Assembly (NCBI GenBank): GCA_033296875.1
Contig: MU860021.1
Location: 62,001-126,000, forward strand
Direction: 5' to 3'
DNA length: 64,000 bases
DNA from: Achaetomium macrosporum
Taxonomy: Eukaryota > Ascomycota > Sordariomycetes > Sordariales > Chaetomiaceae
The notes beneath the pieces were generated by a model. The model did no database searches. It was not told the origin of the DNA and worked only from the letters and a program-made list of their open reading frames with translations. This document shows positions 33,645-47,589 of the stretch, one piece after another. Every line of letters begins with the position of its first letter. Position 1 is the first letter of the stretch. Position numbers and translations under genes: made by a program.

Positions 33645-35682
33645 TCAGGGGGGATTCACGCACCAACTCTCAACGCTGTACCTCTGCTCCCGCGAGCACC
33701 AGCCACACACCATGCGATTCGCCCACTCGTTGACATGCTCCTCGGCGGCGTCGTGGCACTTGTCGCAGGGGTAGACCTTGGCGCAGCACGAGAAGCGGAA
33801 CCAGCGGTAGCTGCGCCGGTAGTGCTCGCACGCGCCCCGGTTGGGCAGCGGCTCGCCCGCGTGGAGGCCGAGCTTCTCCTGCTTGCGGCGCGGCCCCGTC
33901 GTGGGCGGGAGGCGGGAGGCGTACCCGTGCAGGCCCGGGGCGTAGGCCAGGAATTTCACGTCGGGGATCTTGAAGGTGAAGCGGGCGTGGCACTCGCGGC
34001 AGACGTTGGTTGTGGTCTCGCCGCGGACCGAGACGAGGCCTGTGCTGTACGGGGTGGAACATCTGGAGCAGGTTGGGATGAAGGTGCTAGAGATTATTAA
34101 AGGTGAGTAGGTTAGTACAGAGGGCGGGATGATGGGGAGGGTGGAAAAGAAAAGGAATAGTGAGAGTAACTTACCTTGGAAGGAGATCTGCTACGGTGCA
34201 AGCGGTGGTGTCGATAAAGCCCGCGCGGGCTGAGTTCTGGTGGATGAGCTCCTGGCGGAAACGGATGGCAAAAGGGGCTGCGCATTTCCTGCAGCTGCCT
34301 GGCTTTTCCTGGTTGTCTTTCAGGCCGGTGATTTCGTTCAGCGTCTTGCAGCGATCGCATTTGACGCTGAGACCGAGGATAGAAACCTGGAGCAGCTCGA
34401 TGCCATGTAGTTCAATGGAGGGGAATGACATTGCGGTCCCCAGCTCAGGTGTTTGCGTAGGTAGGCTGGGTCCATCGGTATGTCTGGGCTCAATCGTGGC
34501 GCCTCCGTCTTCTTCGTCTTCATCATACTCTTCATCGTACGAGTCTTCCTCGTCTGACCCGTCCGTACCATCATCGAAGCTCCATTCCGGCGGCCGTGGG
34601 ACGACATGAACATGACTTCTCCCCGTCTCCAACGTTGACGAATGTTCGGCTTCCTTTGCCTCCTTGTCTGCCACGCAGTCTGGCGCTTCAGCAGTGGCCG
34701 CACTCGTCACAGGCGGCGGTAGGGCCTGCTTTGCCAGCACATGCAGGTTCTGCGCGAGGTAGTTCAGATGGCTCATCAGGGACATGTCCTTTTGCTCTGC
34801 CGCTTTCTGTGTGAAGAGCTCCTCCACCGGCTCGGCATCTTTGGACTCCACATCATTCAGGAGGATTCGAAGGGACTGCAGAGGGTAGAGTAGGGGGATA
34901 ATAAGCTGAACGGATCGGACTGACTGGAGGCCAACAGGAAGACTGTCTCTCCGCCTTGGTTCCAGGGGCAAGGTATAGATGATGCCGTCGCTGGATTTCT
35001 GGTACGACGGAAGCCGGCTCATGCGAGCCTCGAGCTGTCTCACCTCCTGAGCCCGTCGTGCCTTGGCTTCAGCGATTTGGTCCCGAGTGTAGGACTCCTC
35101 CGGAATATATGGTCGAGCCACAGCAGATGGCTTAGACGTTGCTTCAGAAGGCTGTTCTCCTGCTTGTGTGATCGGTGCACTCTCTATATGCCGTGTATCT
35201 TTGAATATCGTTAACTTCACCGTCTCGGCCTTTTGCTCCGACAAAAACGACTCAAGATTCCTGTCAAGAGCGTTCGTCAGGGCCAACAGGGTCGCTCCTC
35301 GCTTCTCCTGAACCAGCCTGTCCCAGCCTTTTTCGATGTTGATGGCGAAGCCGCGCGGGATGTCCTTGTTCTTGACCTGCAGCCGAGCCGGCTGCCTCGG
35401 ATACGCTACCGGGACCCGAAGATGGCATTCCAAATGGTCAAGGTCAAAGGGGAAGTCGGGATCGGACGGGGTCAGGCTAAACAGAAGGGAAACTTCCCCG
35501 CTATCGAGCTCCGTTTCCTTCGGGGAGTATCGGCGTCTCAGTTGCTCGAGCTGGTAAGTCCTTGCATCCTTGGTCACTCTTGCAGGGACCGGTTTTGGCA
35601 CAACTCGAGATGCGGGAGCCTCCGCAACGGCTTGTCTGCTGGATCTCGGTGATGCGCCACCACGGATCCGGATGGGGATCAT
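33645..35682 (-). CDS. CHY-type zinc finger protein, 649 aa
   Basis: Two exons, 35682..34175 and 34086..33645; the 88-nt intron has a GTAAGT donor and CTCTAG acceptor and keeps the frame. The start chosen is the ATG of MIPIRIRGGASPRSS; the frame is open above it but that part looks like 5' leader. Residues ~40-160 resemble an RWD-like or ubiquitin-conjugating-like fold (FPFDLDHLECHLRVPVAYP), though this is uncertain. A coiled-coil-like Arg/Glu segment follows, then an acidic stretch (SDEEDSYDEEYDEDEED), then zinc-binding pairs (CDRC..CRKC and CSRC..CREC). The C-terminal CHY zinc finger has its hallmark CEHYRRSYRWFRFSCC, YPCDKCHD and MVCGWCSREQRY. CHY fingers bind several zinc ions; related proteins act in ubiquitination or mitochondrial import, but the role of this one is not known. 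Confidence 0.9.
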
Positions 35683-38600
35683 CTTGATGACGCCTACAGC
35701 CGAACAGTCAAGTTGAGTTGCAAAGAGGTAAGACAAGTTAAAGCGGGAACTCTCTGATATGATGATATAGATTTCGAGCAGGAGGACCGCAACCGATTCC
35801 CAAAGATTGATGATACGAACGCCCAAAAGCCTTCCAAGTCCTTAAGTTCTCTTCAAACATCCAAAGATGTACGGTTTCTTCGGGGCAATGATCTTGCCAC
35901 CGCCAAGATGGTATCATATGCAGTCACGACGATGCTGCGATGAGTGCACGGTAAGGTGTGGTCGGAAAGGAATGACTCAGTGGCCGATTCAATGGGAGGT
36001 GCAGGACCGAGATCCACTATGTGTGCACAGACCATCAACATCAGCAACAGGGGCCCACCATCTTGTCTTCTCTGCAAACACGTTGTCACCAGAGAGGTGG
36101 ACGACTTGAATTGATGAACTCCTGAACCAATTCTCTGGATTGACAAGGTGACCTTCAGCGGCAACTCGGCGGCAACGCCACCACAAATGGAGATGAAGAT
36201 ATGGAACAGCCGAGTGATTTAGCTTCCGTTCTGCCATCCCTAGCCGCGACGGTCTCAAATCAAAACCCCTGAATCCCCTCACATATCACAATGCCGAACG
36301 GTAAACGGTTACCCACGACCGACCATCACCAGGTGGGCGCTAATTAGTTCCTCATCAGACAGACGTCAGCAAGCCACGCTCAAGCACTAGCGCAGGGACG
36401 ATGCGCGAAGAGTCGAAGTACCTGTACCGACAAGGAAAATCGTCCATCCAAGATTCCATCGAGCTTCTCGAAGCAGCGCTTCGAAGGAGGATGGTTGGCG
36501 GTGCGTATCTCAAGCCATGTGAGCTGTGCTAGCCCTTGCATTAGGCGACGCCGCCGACGCTAACGTTAGCGAGGCCTGGGGAAGGAGCAAGCCAAGACGC
36601 CTGTGTGTTGACTCCTTCTCCGCAAGTTCCTTGCGCCCGTTCATACGCGGTATATCGCCGAGCAAAGCAGGTCTCCTCTTCGGCACTTTTTGGTTGATGT
36701 CCTAAGTGGACGGTTGACACTTTGATTGCTGTGTTGCAACGGGGAACAGACCAGAGTCATAGAGTCATCGGAGTGCTCGGCAGGCCCTTGACCGTCGATG
36801 ATGCCCAATCCTTCCTCCCTGAGATATGGGGGACGGCGACACCGAGACATCCAGCTCGGATTTGGTTGATTCGAAGCTCAACTTTCTCCCGAGCAACAGC
36901 GTCGTCAAGACAAGGGACATTCGTCTCTTGGGACTCACCGGCGTGGGTCTGTCCTTTCCTAGCCTAGTGTTAAGGCCCGAGAACCACCGAGGTGCTGGGT
37001 TGCCGCGAAATTAACGGGGTACCTAGGGCCATAGGTAACGTTGTTGACTAACGGAAGGCAGCCGAAAGCCCCTGATTCACCGGACCAGCAGAGGCCTCGT
37101 CGGTGCTTCCAGAAGGTTGCAGGAAGGTCTATCGTAAAGTCTTAATCCCTGTGGCTTACAATCCCCTATGGATGGCGTTTCCTTTCTGGGAGGTGGGTGA
37201 CCCAGATTCATGGAATTCATCGGCCAAGTGGGGGCCGAGAGTAGCCGTCTTCTCTGCCTCCGTTTTCCATGGTTCAAAACTTTCCCATGTTGTGGAAAAT
37301 ACGATTTTATCTTCATTTTATTCTTAATTCCCGTGTCTTAGAGACAGAAGAACAGAAAGCAACCTCGTTCAAGTGGATGGCCGTTTGTCCCACAGCGACT
37401 ACGACGGGGTCCAACCTTTACCCATTGCTTACACCGACGTCTCAACGGCCCGATATTCGACGTCATAACTGCCAGCTTCTCGGGACACCCCTTTAGGAGC
37501 CTCAACACGTGAATTCAACCACAGCCGGAAATCTCGATTCGCTTGCTGCAGATCCCTGAACAATTACCCCACAAATTCCAATGCCGCCGCACTGCCGCAT
37601 CAATCACCACTCAGACGTCAAGCAACAAACCCCACGGGACCTACATCTGACGTCGACGTGCCAAGTGACCCAAGTGATCGAAGAAGCTTCACGATGCCCC
37701 AACTGTCAATCGGCTACTCTAGTCGGCAACGATCCTACCACCTCCATATAGCGGGTAACCGGAACTGCCATGTTCAGCACGTCAAAATATTGTCAAAAAC
37801 CCATCAAGCTCAGTGGGCATCTGCATGACTCGCATTGCCGATCCGGGGTTGAACTAGGTACTTGAGTCTTTTTCTCGCATATGTACCTCAACCTGCTCAT
37901 GTAGGTCTTGTAATTAAGGTAATGATTCTCCTCTAGGAATGACTGAACATTGTGGCTCTGGATCATCGCCGTTTGCGTCTATGTTAGCCGTGCGAGAGAC
38001 TGGAAGACGCGATCTGCTCACCCATCCCTGATATCTAGCCTAGCATGACCTGTTTATGATCTCCTGGATTCTGCTAGGCCTTGCCCGGTAGATAGGGATA
38101 CCGATGTGCAGACGGTAGGGAGCGAACGCTGGCCGGTGGCAACAAGCCGGTACAGATAGGGCAGATCGGTGCTACAGTTACTCTTGAAGGGTACCAGTGC
38201 CTATGGTGTCGGAGCAAGCCAAGCGTGCTTATTCGGAAGATGAGACTACCGTCCCTGACAGGCATCACCGTTCCACTCCTGATTCCATCATCTCTCTAAC
38301 ACAGCTGCACTTTCTATTGCTCTCGAGAACAAAAGGCGTGTGACACGATGTGTATTCTTCATGGATGCTAATAGGCACTGGGCTATTCATCCCCAATTGC
38401 AACCATAGCAAGGCATAAGACCTAGAACTGATCACTAGAAACCCATAAACAACGGTCTTCCAAACAAGGCTTGTATCGCAGCACTGACAGCTGCTAATGG
38501 AGCCTCACAGGGTTTCGGCCAGTCACTAAGGATAACAGGGGAGAGTCAAAGCATATCGAGTCAATAGTATAGGAGCGACCGATACGTTTGCTATCACGCG

Positions 38601-40109
38601 GATTAGCGGATATTATAAAGGGACGAGTCCTTATCGACACTTACTGGCCTGTATGTAAGGTAACTATGTACATACGAACCTCGACCCTAAATCGGAAACT
38701 GTTAGGGACAAAGTGGCCGACGGAGAAGCCCATCTATACTTTTGGTAACCGCGTCTTGCAAGTCCACGTTCAGCACCTTGGACCGCGTTTCTTGAAGCCC
38801 AGATATCGGCTCCCGCTGTCGCGGTGCACGAGTTGCTTTCTTTTCGGAAACCTCACCAAGACGGCGCCTATCCGAGGTTCACAAAGGTTACTGAAAGATG
38901 TACGGCCTTACAGAAGGGACCTCTTCCTACCACAATCTGCAGTAGCATCTCGCTTCTAGATGGCTCATATACCTCTGTTGATGCAGCTGTGGTGTTGACA
39001 AAGCCCTGCAACGCGACCCCTGAGTCTCCAAACCGGGATGGACTGGTAAGCACGTCAAACCTCCTTCAAGTGGATTTCCATATACAGATAGTCTTTGGTA
39101 GACGCGAAGCAAAGAGCTAACGCCGGTCGGACGGCGATTGTCATAGGAGGGGTGTTGAACTTTCTGCTGTAAGGTGACTCACTGTGCCAGAACTTTAGCC
39201 CTAGGCCAAAAGCCTTTTGGGTCCCCTTTTACTGAATCTTGTATGTCTTGGTTTCCCAACTGCATTAACCCCCCCAACCGTACCAAGTGCCGTCATATTG
39301 CCAGTAGAGGCGGGCCGCGTTATACTGTCGCTGCAAACACAGAACTTAGTCCTCAGACAAGTCGACGTCGAGGCCTATACTCATGCCTACTAAATCCCCG
39401 TGGACACTCTGGGGTATGCTCCCTCCATTCTTTCTTCTTCCCTGCCCCGGTCCATGAAGGCTAGGGAAAGCATGGCACTCCAATATCACGCCTGTGTAAC
39501 AGAATGCAATAGAACGACTACCATCGTAACGGTAACGACTTGACTAACTGCATTGCTGAGCACACCAATGCGTCCGTCTTATAACTAGCCCCTTGCTCCC
39601 ATTTACGCCAATGCCCTGCAATCAGCATCAGCGCAATCTTTCGCGGACCGTACTTTGGCAGTCCAGCTCAGTTCGTTAGCGATCCGGGCAATGTCAACTA
39701 CCAATGCAAAAAGACCTGCTGTACCACAGAAGACTCTGACAAAAACTATGAGCGGATGAGGATGGTCACGTTTGCTACGCCTCAGCCAACGCCGCAGTAT
39801 CAAACCGCGCGTAAATGCTTTCAACCAATCTATCCTGTTTCAGATGCCACCTCGTGATCTCCGCCTCGCCACCTCCCACCGTAACCTCCAACTCAGCCCG
39901 CCGTCTCGTAGAATCGCAATAGAGAGCAGTTCTAGGCCTTCGCCCGTTCAACCTGCTCGTAACCCAACCAACCAAGCAGTCAGCCCTATGTGAGGGGGAA
40001 GGAAAGGTGACGGGGATAGGGTGTCAATCCAATCCAACCCTCTGAACACCTCTACCGCTACCTAAGTGTCTCTCGCCTTCTAGTACAAATAGTATGCCTG
40101 ACCGAGTAA

Positions 40110-40151
40110 CGGGTCGGCAAAACCGACCCCACCGACCCGATTGACCGGTCA
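40110..40151. repeat. overlapping inverted repeats of a GGGTCGG motif
   Basis: GGGTCGG at 40111-40117 can pair with CCGACCC at 40123-40129 across a 5-nt loop, or, as CGGGTCGG, with CCGACCCG at 40132-40139. The perfect palindrome TGACCGGTCA follows at 40142-40151. Confidence 0.75.
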
Positions 40152-43100
40152 CTGGGTTGGTGGGTGAGAAAGGTGGTGGTCTAATCCGCGATTAGTCGCT
40201 TACAATACATCAATGTCCCAACCGCCCAGTGCAAAAGAGGGGCGACGGCCCGTGATGCTTCAGCATCTCTTCCAAATGCCGGAGGTCACACCGCGCAACA
40301 AGAAGTCGCGCTGCATAACTTGCCCCCTTTCGCACGACAACATCCCCTCCATGAAGCAAATTAAGCAAAGCAAAGCACAAAGTTGGAGAGGGGATGTGAC
40401 GCTGACAGTACATTACGCGGCGGGTGACTCGGGATGTACCAAGTATGTACAGTACAGCGAGCGCCACGGGGGTCGGTTCCGGTGAACGGGTGTTAGGGGA
40501 GGAGATGCCCGAAGAAGAGGCTCACTGTCGCCGACAACTGTTTCACAATCTCCCAACGGCGGCCCGGAAAGGGGCGACCTCAACTCCGGATTATCACATG
40601 GAGAGCTCAGACCTTCCTTGCTCGGCCAGGCCAAGCGCCCAATGCGGCGAAGGTGGCGACCATGCCGCTATGTAACCACTATATCCCACTCTCACCCACG
40701 AACTCCCCGCGGGCGCTTGATCCGAGTTTGGTAGGGGTGGCGGTCGGAAGTTGTATTTGTGTAACGCAAGTTGCTGGTGCGTGATGGGAAGATGGCCGTC
40801 TTTTGGTGTCATCGAGAACCCAAAAAGGGACAGGCATAGGACGGGTGGGAAGTTCCCTGCAGATCCGGGCACTTCGCTTCGCTCCAATTCCCGCGGTTAA
40901 GGGCTCTTTTGCTTACTGTCAGCATAGCGCAAGTAGAGACACATATTCCCAACGGTATTTGCTTGGGGATCGTGCGCGAAGACTCCATTGTCGCATCATT
41001 ATGGTACTCGCGAACTGCGCAGCGCCTGAGGGGAGCGAAGAGCGCGCCTTTGCGATTGGGGCGCATCACGAACCAGTGTTGCCCTTCGACGACATCCGGA
41101 CATACAGCACAAAGTGGAGTTGAAGATGGGCTTTTCGCGGTTCAAGGACCCCCTGCGAGGGCCCCTGTTCCCCCGCTTCGTCCCCCGAGTTCCGGGGCTC
41201 AGGGGTAAAACGCGCCTGGCACAGCCAGCTGGTATTTGCTGCCAACCTGTGATCGCGACTTGTCACTCCATTCGGAGACGCGCCGGTGAACAAGTTCATT
41301 TCATGGCCCTCAACGTCGGATAGTCAAAGCAGAGAGATATCAGTGGCAAGATGAAAAACCGATGTTGCGAACGTGATCCTGATCTCCCCGCTAAGGGAGA
41401 GTTGTTGTAGTCGATATGGCCAGGCAGCTAACATACGAAATGAAAAGTGTGCAAGCGCAGCAGCGCGCCGCCGGATAGTAAAAGCCCCAAGTAGATGTCG
41501 GCCACCAAAGCCACAAATGAGCAAAGCCGGCCGTTGACTCCGTCCTCGAAGGACACAGCCCGCCGTTGTCCGGCATCTCCAAGATCAGACCCGTTCGATG
41601 GTCCCAACACGAATCAGACCTTGCAAAGGAGGAGGAAGTCTGCTCACCCGTCTCAAGAACAATCGGATATGGACGGCCGCGGTGGCGATCCCCAACCGTG
41701 ATGCGACCCGAGCGCGGGGAGTTACTTGCCGCATCCGGGGTCTGGCCCGTATGAACTCTGGGGCATGTGCAGGGACCCGTGGTCAGTCGTCGACGAGGCG
41801 CTCGCCGTTGCGCCTGCCCTGCCAATGGCGTCTGCTGGGGAGCGCAGCTGGGCTGAGCTCGGGGCCTCAGCTGCCACCCCAGCGAGTCGGCTCCCATCCC
41901 TGCGAATTTAGCCGGGCTATTTAGCCTGCGCGGAGACGGGTACGCCTCAACCGCCTGCGATGTTGCACTTCGAAAACGCCATGTGAACAGCAAAACTTCC
42001 ACACTCTGTAGGCCATAGCTCGCGGTCTGGACAAAAGGCGGTCAAGGGTTTTAAAGATGACGTGCTTCAATGATCGCGTAAGTCATATACCGAACAGGCA
42101 GGAAGTAATCTTTGTCCAACTACCCCCTTGGACGGCACGGATAAGCTCGACAAGACACAGGAAGGAGCAAGCAATTACCGGTGTCGGCACAGCCGGTTGG
42201 AGATGAGAGCCGAAAGAGCATTGAGAAAGAGGAGGGACACTGTACAGAATAACTCGGGAGACAGAGGCAAATCTTGTATTCACTCACATGCGACTTGACT
42301 CGGCACTTGACGGCCAACTGGTTCGGTACCGCTGCAACCCACTCGGGTCGCGTAGGGCTGATTGACAACTCCAGTTCCATAAATGATCCGCCCATGGATC
42401 TCTGGAATTAATGGTTCATTATTGGTTCTCTAGTTCAGGCAAGAGAGCGGCGAAGCCTCACCGGTGGCTCTCACCTGCCTCGGCGGGATCGTTCCCATTG
42501 GATTGTCCCGAGTTCTCATGTGTAACCAGAGTGCTAACCGCGTGAGCTTGTAAGTCTGACCACCCGGCAACTCACAAATCACAATCCATAGTCAGATCGA
42601 AAGGAACGGTCCGAGGCGTAGCGCGAGAACCCCCGCGCTTCCGATGTAAGCCACCCCGTAAACCGAAGTGGCGCATCAAGGTACGACTGTCAGCAATACA
42701 CCGTGGTATATCGTATGTACCCATGCTGACAACACCACGCCCCTGAATCGCGGTGATCGGAAATTAGACCTCGAGTTGCAAATAGGGCCGCAAAAGGGAA
42801 CCAGAGACGCCACGATGACGGGATGGGCTGCTGCCGTTGGTTGCCAGTAATAACAGATCTTGTCTGCATACTTTACCATCAGATGACGGACTATACTCGC
42901 TCACTCTTAGGGACGAGCTGACGCTGTCCAACACACTTCCAACCGACGCGCCGGAAATTGGTGCCGAAAACTCCAATCACGGTGTGCTGATCGGAAACTG
43001 AAGGAGGTATGAGCACCGCTCATACATTTAGTCCCTCGTTCGACTACTTGTGACGCTGGTGGAGATTTCACTTACGATTGCACGCCCTTGTCAAGTACTG

Positions 43101-46100
43101 TAGGCTCAGGTGAGTGAAGTCAGAGGAGGAGGCGATATTAAAACGGTAGCCTGTGACGTTGCGTTGAGTGACACATCTGCGGTGCTGAGTTCGTGATAAA
43201 TTGTCTGTAGAACGACTTGCTTCGTTTGTCCGCGGCGCTGGGTTTAGAATGGTCGCACTGCTGACATTTCGTACTCCGATGGAGGCGTATAAGGGGTCAG
43301 GTGCCGTTGCCGATGTTGCATAGGCTTCATGATGTTGGCTTAGCTTGACGTCGATCATCCAATCTCAATGGTCCAGATGTGAGCGACCTAGGCAGATTCA
43401 CAACGTCTGTATCGCCAACGGGCCCAAGCTTAGTCGATATCAACGCGTGTGGTGGTGCATCATCAGCGCTTTGATGACCAACGGGAACCATCACCGAGCG
43501 ATCCGATTCGACACCAAGAAACTTGCGAGTCTGCGAGCGCCGCAAAAAGGAGAAGACAGAAAGAGCGATGATTCGGATTTAAATCTATCGCCGGAACCTG
43601 TGAGGCAAGTCTCTGGGAGGATTGACCAAGTGGTGTTACGCCACACAGGACAAGTCTGTTCCGCCGTTTCTGGAGTTCGTTGAATGCTGCTCGTGCCGTT
43701 GAAAAGCATGGTAGGAGCGGTCAAAGTGCTTGTACTGCACGGATGGTGCAGTACCGCTCAGCCAATGGAACCCGTTTTCAGGTCATAAGAGGCACCTGTG
43801 GGCAGGTCGAACAGTGGCCGACGAGACTTCGTGGTCTGACTTGCGAGTCTGTGCAAGACGCAGCAAACGAGGGCGGTGGCGCATCGAATATAACAGTAAC
43901 AGAAAAGGAGGAAGAATGGATAACACAGATAATCGAGAGGGGAAAATGCACTCGAGGGAAGACGTTAGAAAACGGAGAAGAGCCGGGCGAATGCTTCGAG
44001 ATCGGGATGCTATGGTCCTTGTGTTGACCGTATCATCATCGCGAGGGTTCGACCTTCTCCATGGAAACTATTAATTTGTTGCAGGCGCTTTGTCCCTTGG
44101 CCGCTTCTCCATCGTGCGAAACAGATCCCGACTGAGGCGACTTCCTGCATAGACAGGACATTCTTCGCCCCCGTTGCTGCGATTGCTCCGGGTGCTTGCA
44201 GTGTTGTTCATGTGGCATAAGAAAAGTCGATGGGAATCGTAGAAGCCGGATGGTGAAGCCCAAGTTGGCGAGGCTGTGGTGGCCCCACCTTGCTCATGAA
44301 TGTGCCCCGTTCGGACTTCGGAGGGATCGCAGTAAAATTGGTGACATGATTTCAGATAAGTAGTAAATACGTGAAAAGTTACCGTCAGAATCGCCCACGC
44401 AGGATGATACCTAGCTCCATCCCTAACCCATTGACGGCTTGTAATTATGGTCAGTCGTAATGGGGCATACTGTGGTAAGACACCCAATTTTACTAAGATA
44501 CCATCCCTAACTGTAGGAGTACGAACTTCAATGCTTGACCGACAAAGCTCTTGTTGACCCTGTCAACAGAGCTGCTCCGTTCCTGATGTATGTTGCTGCC
44601 TGAACGCCACAGGTACAAGAACATACTCCGGTTCCATCGCATCGTTTTCATCAGCCACGACTGAGCGGGGCTCTGGAAGTCTGGTACGATGCTGACTGAC
44701 GAACCCGAGCCGGCCTGAAGAGACGGGCCAACAACAGCGTCACCTGACGAACACCTCCTCGGCGGCACCGCGGGCACTCACGAACTGGAACCAGAACTTC
44801 CTCACTCAGGACCTGACCGGCAGAGGCTCGAGTCGCGAAGCTGTTGGTGGACATACCTGCTGCGCCGGCCACCCGGATGGGAAGTCAATGCAAAAAGTGT
44901 GCACATGACTGCCTTTGAGGCGCGGCGAGCGGCAAGGCCAGGCAGTCGAGCATTTTGCCCCTTTCACCCGCCCGTCTGCCCCCAGTTCCGTGCCGAACGT
45001 GATCTGCAGCCGAGAGTCTGGGGAAATGGAGGAGAAACCACGGCAAAGGAAAGACCTGTGACCAACCCGGGGTCACGACCGGAGATCTGGCCAGCTGTGG
45101 ACCGACTGACCACACCTTTGACAGCACATTTACACGCGGCAGTCGCTGTAGCGGCTACACAAGGGTTCAATGTCTCAATGGCACACACTCTTTTTGCTCA
45201 CCACTCTGGACCCTGAAACGACACTGACGGCCGGGAAGCTGCTGTGACCCTACCTATTTCCACACTCCGAGTGACATCAGCCCATGCCACCCAAGTAGGT
45301 TTCGCCCACTTCTCGGGAAGGCGGCATCCATCACCTATCCTCGCAGTCCGTTGGATATTACGGGTGACATAGAGGTCGTAGAGATTGAGAGGGATATACT
45401 GCTATCATCGCCCGCACAGGGCTGCGGTTTGCGTAATCTCGTGACCTCTTCTTCCGCTTCGGCCATTCTGGGGAGGGCCGACCCAAGAGAAATGGTTCCA
45501 GCAACGCGCCGCATTGCCGGACCGTTTGTGCGGCTGAGGTCGGCTGCGGAGGTCAAGCCTCCAGATTCTTTCTTGCCGCTCAGTTCGAAACGGTTGATCG
45601 GCCCTGTGGGCGAACAGGTGAATAAAAAATAGGTTGCGGAGTGCTTCTCAGCGTTCCATTTGACTCTGGCAATTGTATCCGGGCGATACTACTGTGTATG
45701 AGACAGTGTCACCGTTGTGATGGTGCTGGACGCCAAGCACCTAGTTGGATCAATGTCTTTGAAGGGTTGTCTCGTGGGAAGGGTAACATTGGCAGGTATT
45801 TGGTACTCCACAGATATAACCGTTGAACAAGTTGAGTCGACCTGTTGGAGAAGACTAGAAAACGAATGGTAAATCGAAAAGGAAATAATTATGATTTGAT
45901 TCTTTCATTTTTTAGCCTCATGATCGTTGCAACACACCGTCTCCTCTTGTAACTGCTACCTTAGTCTTTTACCCCCAACAATATCTTGGCTCCAGACTCA
46001 TTGCCGCTAATCCTGACGAGATGGGCAACGGACGAATGGACCCTGAACCCCGTCTTACCTTTCATCAGATGGGCTCGTCAACTGACAGTCTCCTCTCGTT

Positions 46101-47472
46101 GAAGCCGGGATTGGCTGGCTTGAGGCGGGGTGGCGTTATCCGCTCTCTCCCGCTTCGCGGCATATGGGCAACGAACAACCTCAGCCTCGGCTCTGGTCGG
46201 TTGGGTTCACGGCGAGGATTTGCGGGAAGCAAGTGAGCGTGCTCAAATGGTCAGGTGCGCTTTGACCAGTTTAGCTCGGGGAAGCGGTCGAAATAAGATG
46301 TTGACGTTTCTTGCGGTTGGATCACATTCACCCAGCTCTGAGACGCGGCTACGCAGGGAAGCGGAGCCATTTTTAATCCAAGAGCAGAGTGGAGGCGGTG
46401 AGGCGGCACGCACTGCATAAACGTGACTGTCTGGGGCTCTTGCTTGCGCGAAAAACTTCGGTCGAAACATGTGCCGGTACTCGCTGGGGCAGGGCTGTAA
46501 GTTAGCATCGGCGACACCTAAACAGACAGGGACAGTCGCTTCGGTAGTTGCCCCTTTCAGCTCGCGTCGGAAGCGACGATGCAACGTTTCAAATGGCCAT
46601 ATCGAGCGGAGTGTCGAGCGCAAGGCTGACTCTTCAAGTTTGCGCGTGAATAGACGTCTGCGTACCTCCGTACTGTGAGCTACTTGTCAGGATGACGGGC
46701 ATTATATGTGACATCGACACTGTAGATATGATATCTTGCGATGCGCTCCAATCGACGTTCATCTGACAACGCGCCACATCCGTCATGTCAACGTCCGAGG
46801 GGCCACACAAGCCACATCTCATCCGCAACGCACGTGGATGTGGGGTTCATTCGCTGCAGAGTTTTGTGCCACAAGGGTTGCAATGAGAACGGCGAAAAAA
46901 GAGCATAAATGCATTGCAGCCAAGCTCACAAATTGACGGAGTCTGGTTGGCGAGACGTCGAGAGCAGGAAGATCGCCCTTGTCAGTCGTTGAAATCGAGA
47001 ATGTCACTTGGGCAGTCGGGCCGTCACCGGCGTAGGCCAAGGAGGACAAGGAAGATGTTTGGCCGAGGGGAATATAATTGCGCCGGGGAGACGGGGTATG
47101 TTTACAGGGATTGCAATGTTCTGGAAAACCCCGAAACTCTCACCGGCAAGCGGAGAATGGGCAATTTCCGCTCACACGTGCCGGTTAAAATCCGTCCTTT
47201 TTGACACTTGCGATGTGATGCCCGACCGGGGCCTGAATAACCGTCGGGACGAAACTGCGGGGAGGCGATTAACGTCGATTCCCGGCTTTGTACTGTGTAC
47301 GTCCGTATGTCGGGTCCAGCGTCCGCGGATTCGGGAAACATGGTCGACGATACACGGTGGTGTGCATAGTATACGGAGCCCAGGCGCAAACAATCCCATG
47401 TTGCGTACGCAGAGCGGAGAATCATGATCGAGTGCGGCAGATGCCATATCTGCGGCAGGCGCCATTCTGGTT

Positions 47473-47589
47473 CATCGGAATGATCCTGTGATAATTCCGA
47501 TGGTCTCGCGTAGCGTACCAGCGAAGCTGGCCACGAATACAGAACGGTGCGAAGCACCATCAACTGTCCCTCGCTTATTTAAGCGAGGG
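47473..47589. repeat. cluster of four perfect hairpins
   Basis: Within 117 bp: CATCGGAAT (47473-47481) with ATTCCGATG (47494-47502); CCAGC-GAA-GCTGG (47518-47530); GGTGC-GAA-GCACC (47546-47558); and CCCTCGCTTA-TT-TAAGCGAGGG (47568-47589). Every stem is fully complementary. The two middle hairpins both contain GCGAAGC, a sequence known to fold into an unusually stable DNA mini-hairpin. No gene is next to it. Confidence 0.8.

Noticed and set aside
41391..42002. 203-codon minus-strand open frame in the gene desert
   Set aside because: Composition is random-looking, with no start context or recognisable motif, and other frames are equally open.
43680..44027. 115-codon plus-strand frame in the gene desert
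   Set aside because: Looks like chance: an overlapping frame of nearly equal length exists at 43730-44074, and neither resembles a protein.
44041..44060. GGGTTCGACC resembling a tRNA B box
   Set aside because: No matching acceptor stem, anticodon arm or A box at the right distance. No other tRNA candidate was found.
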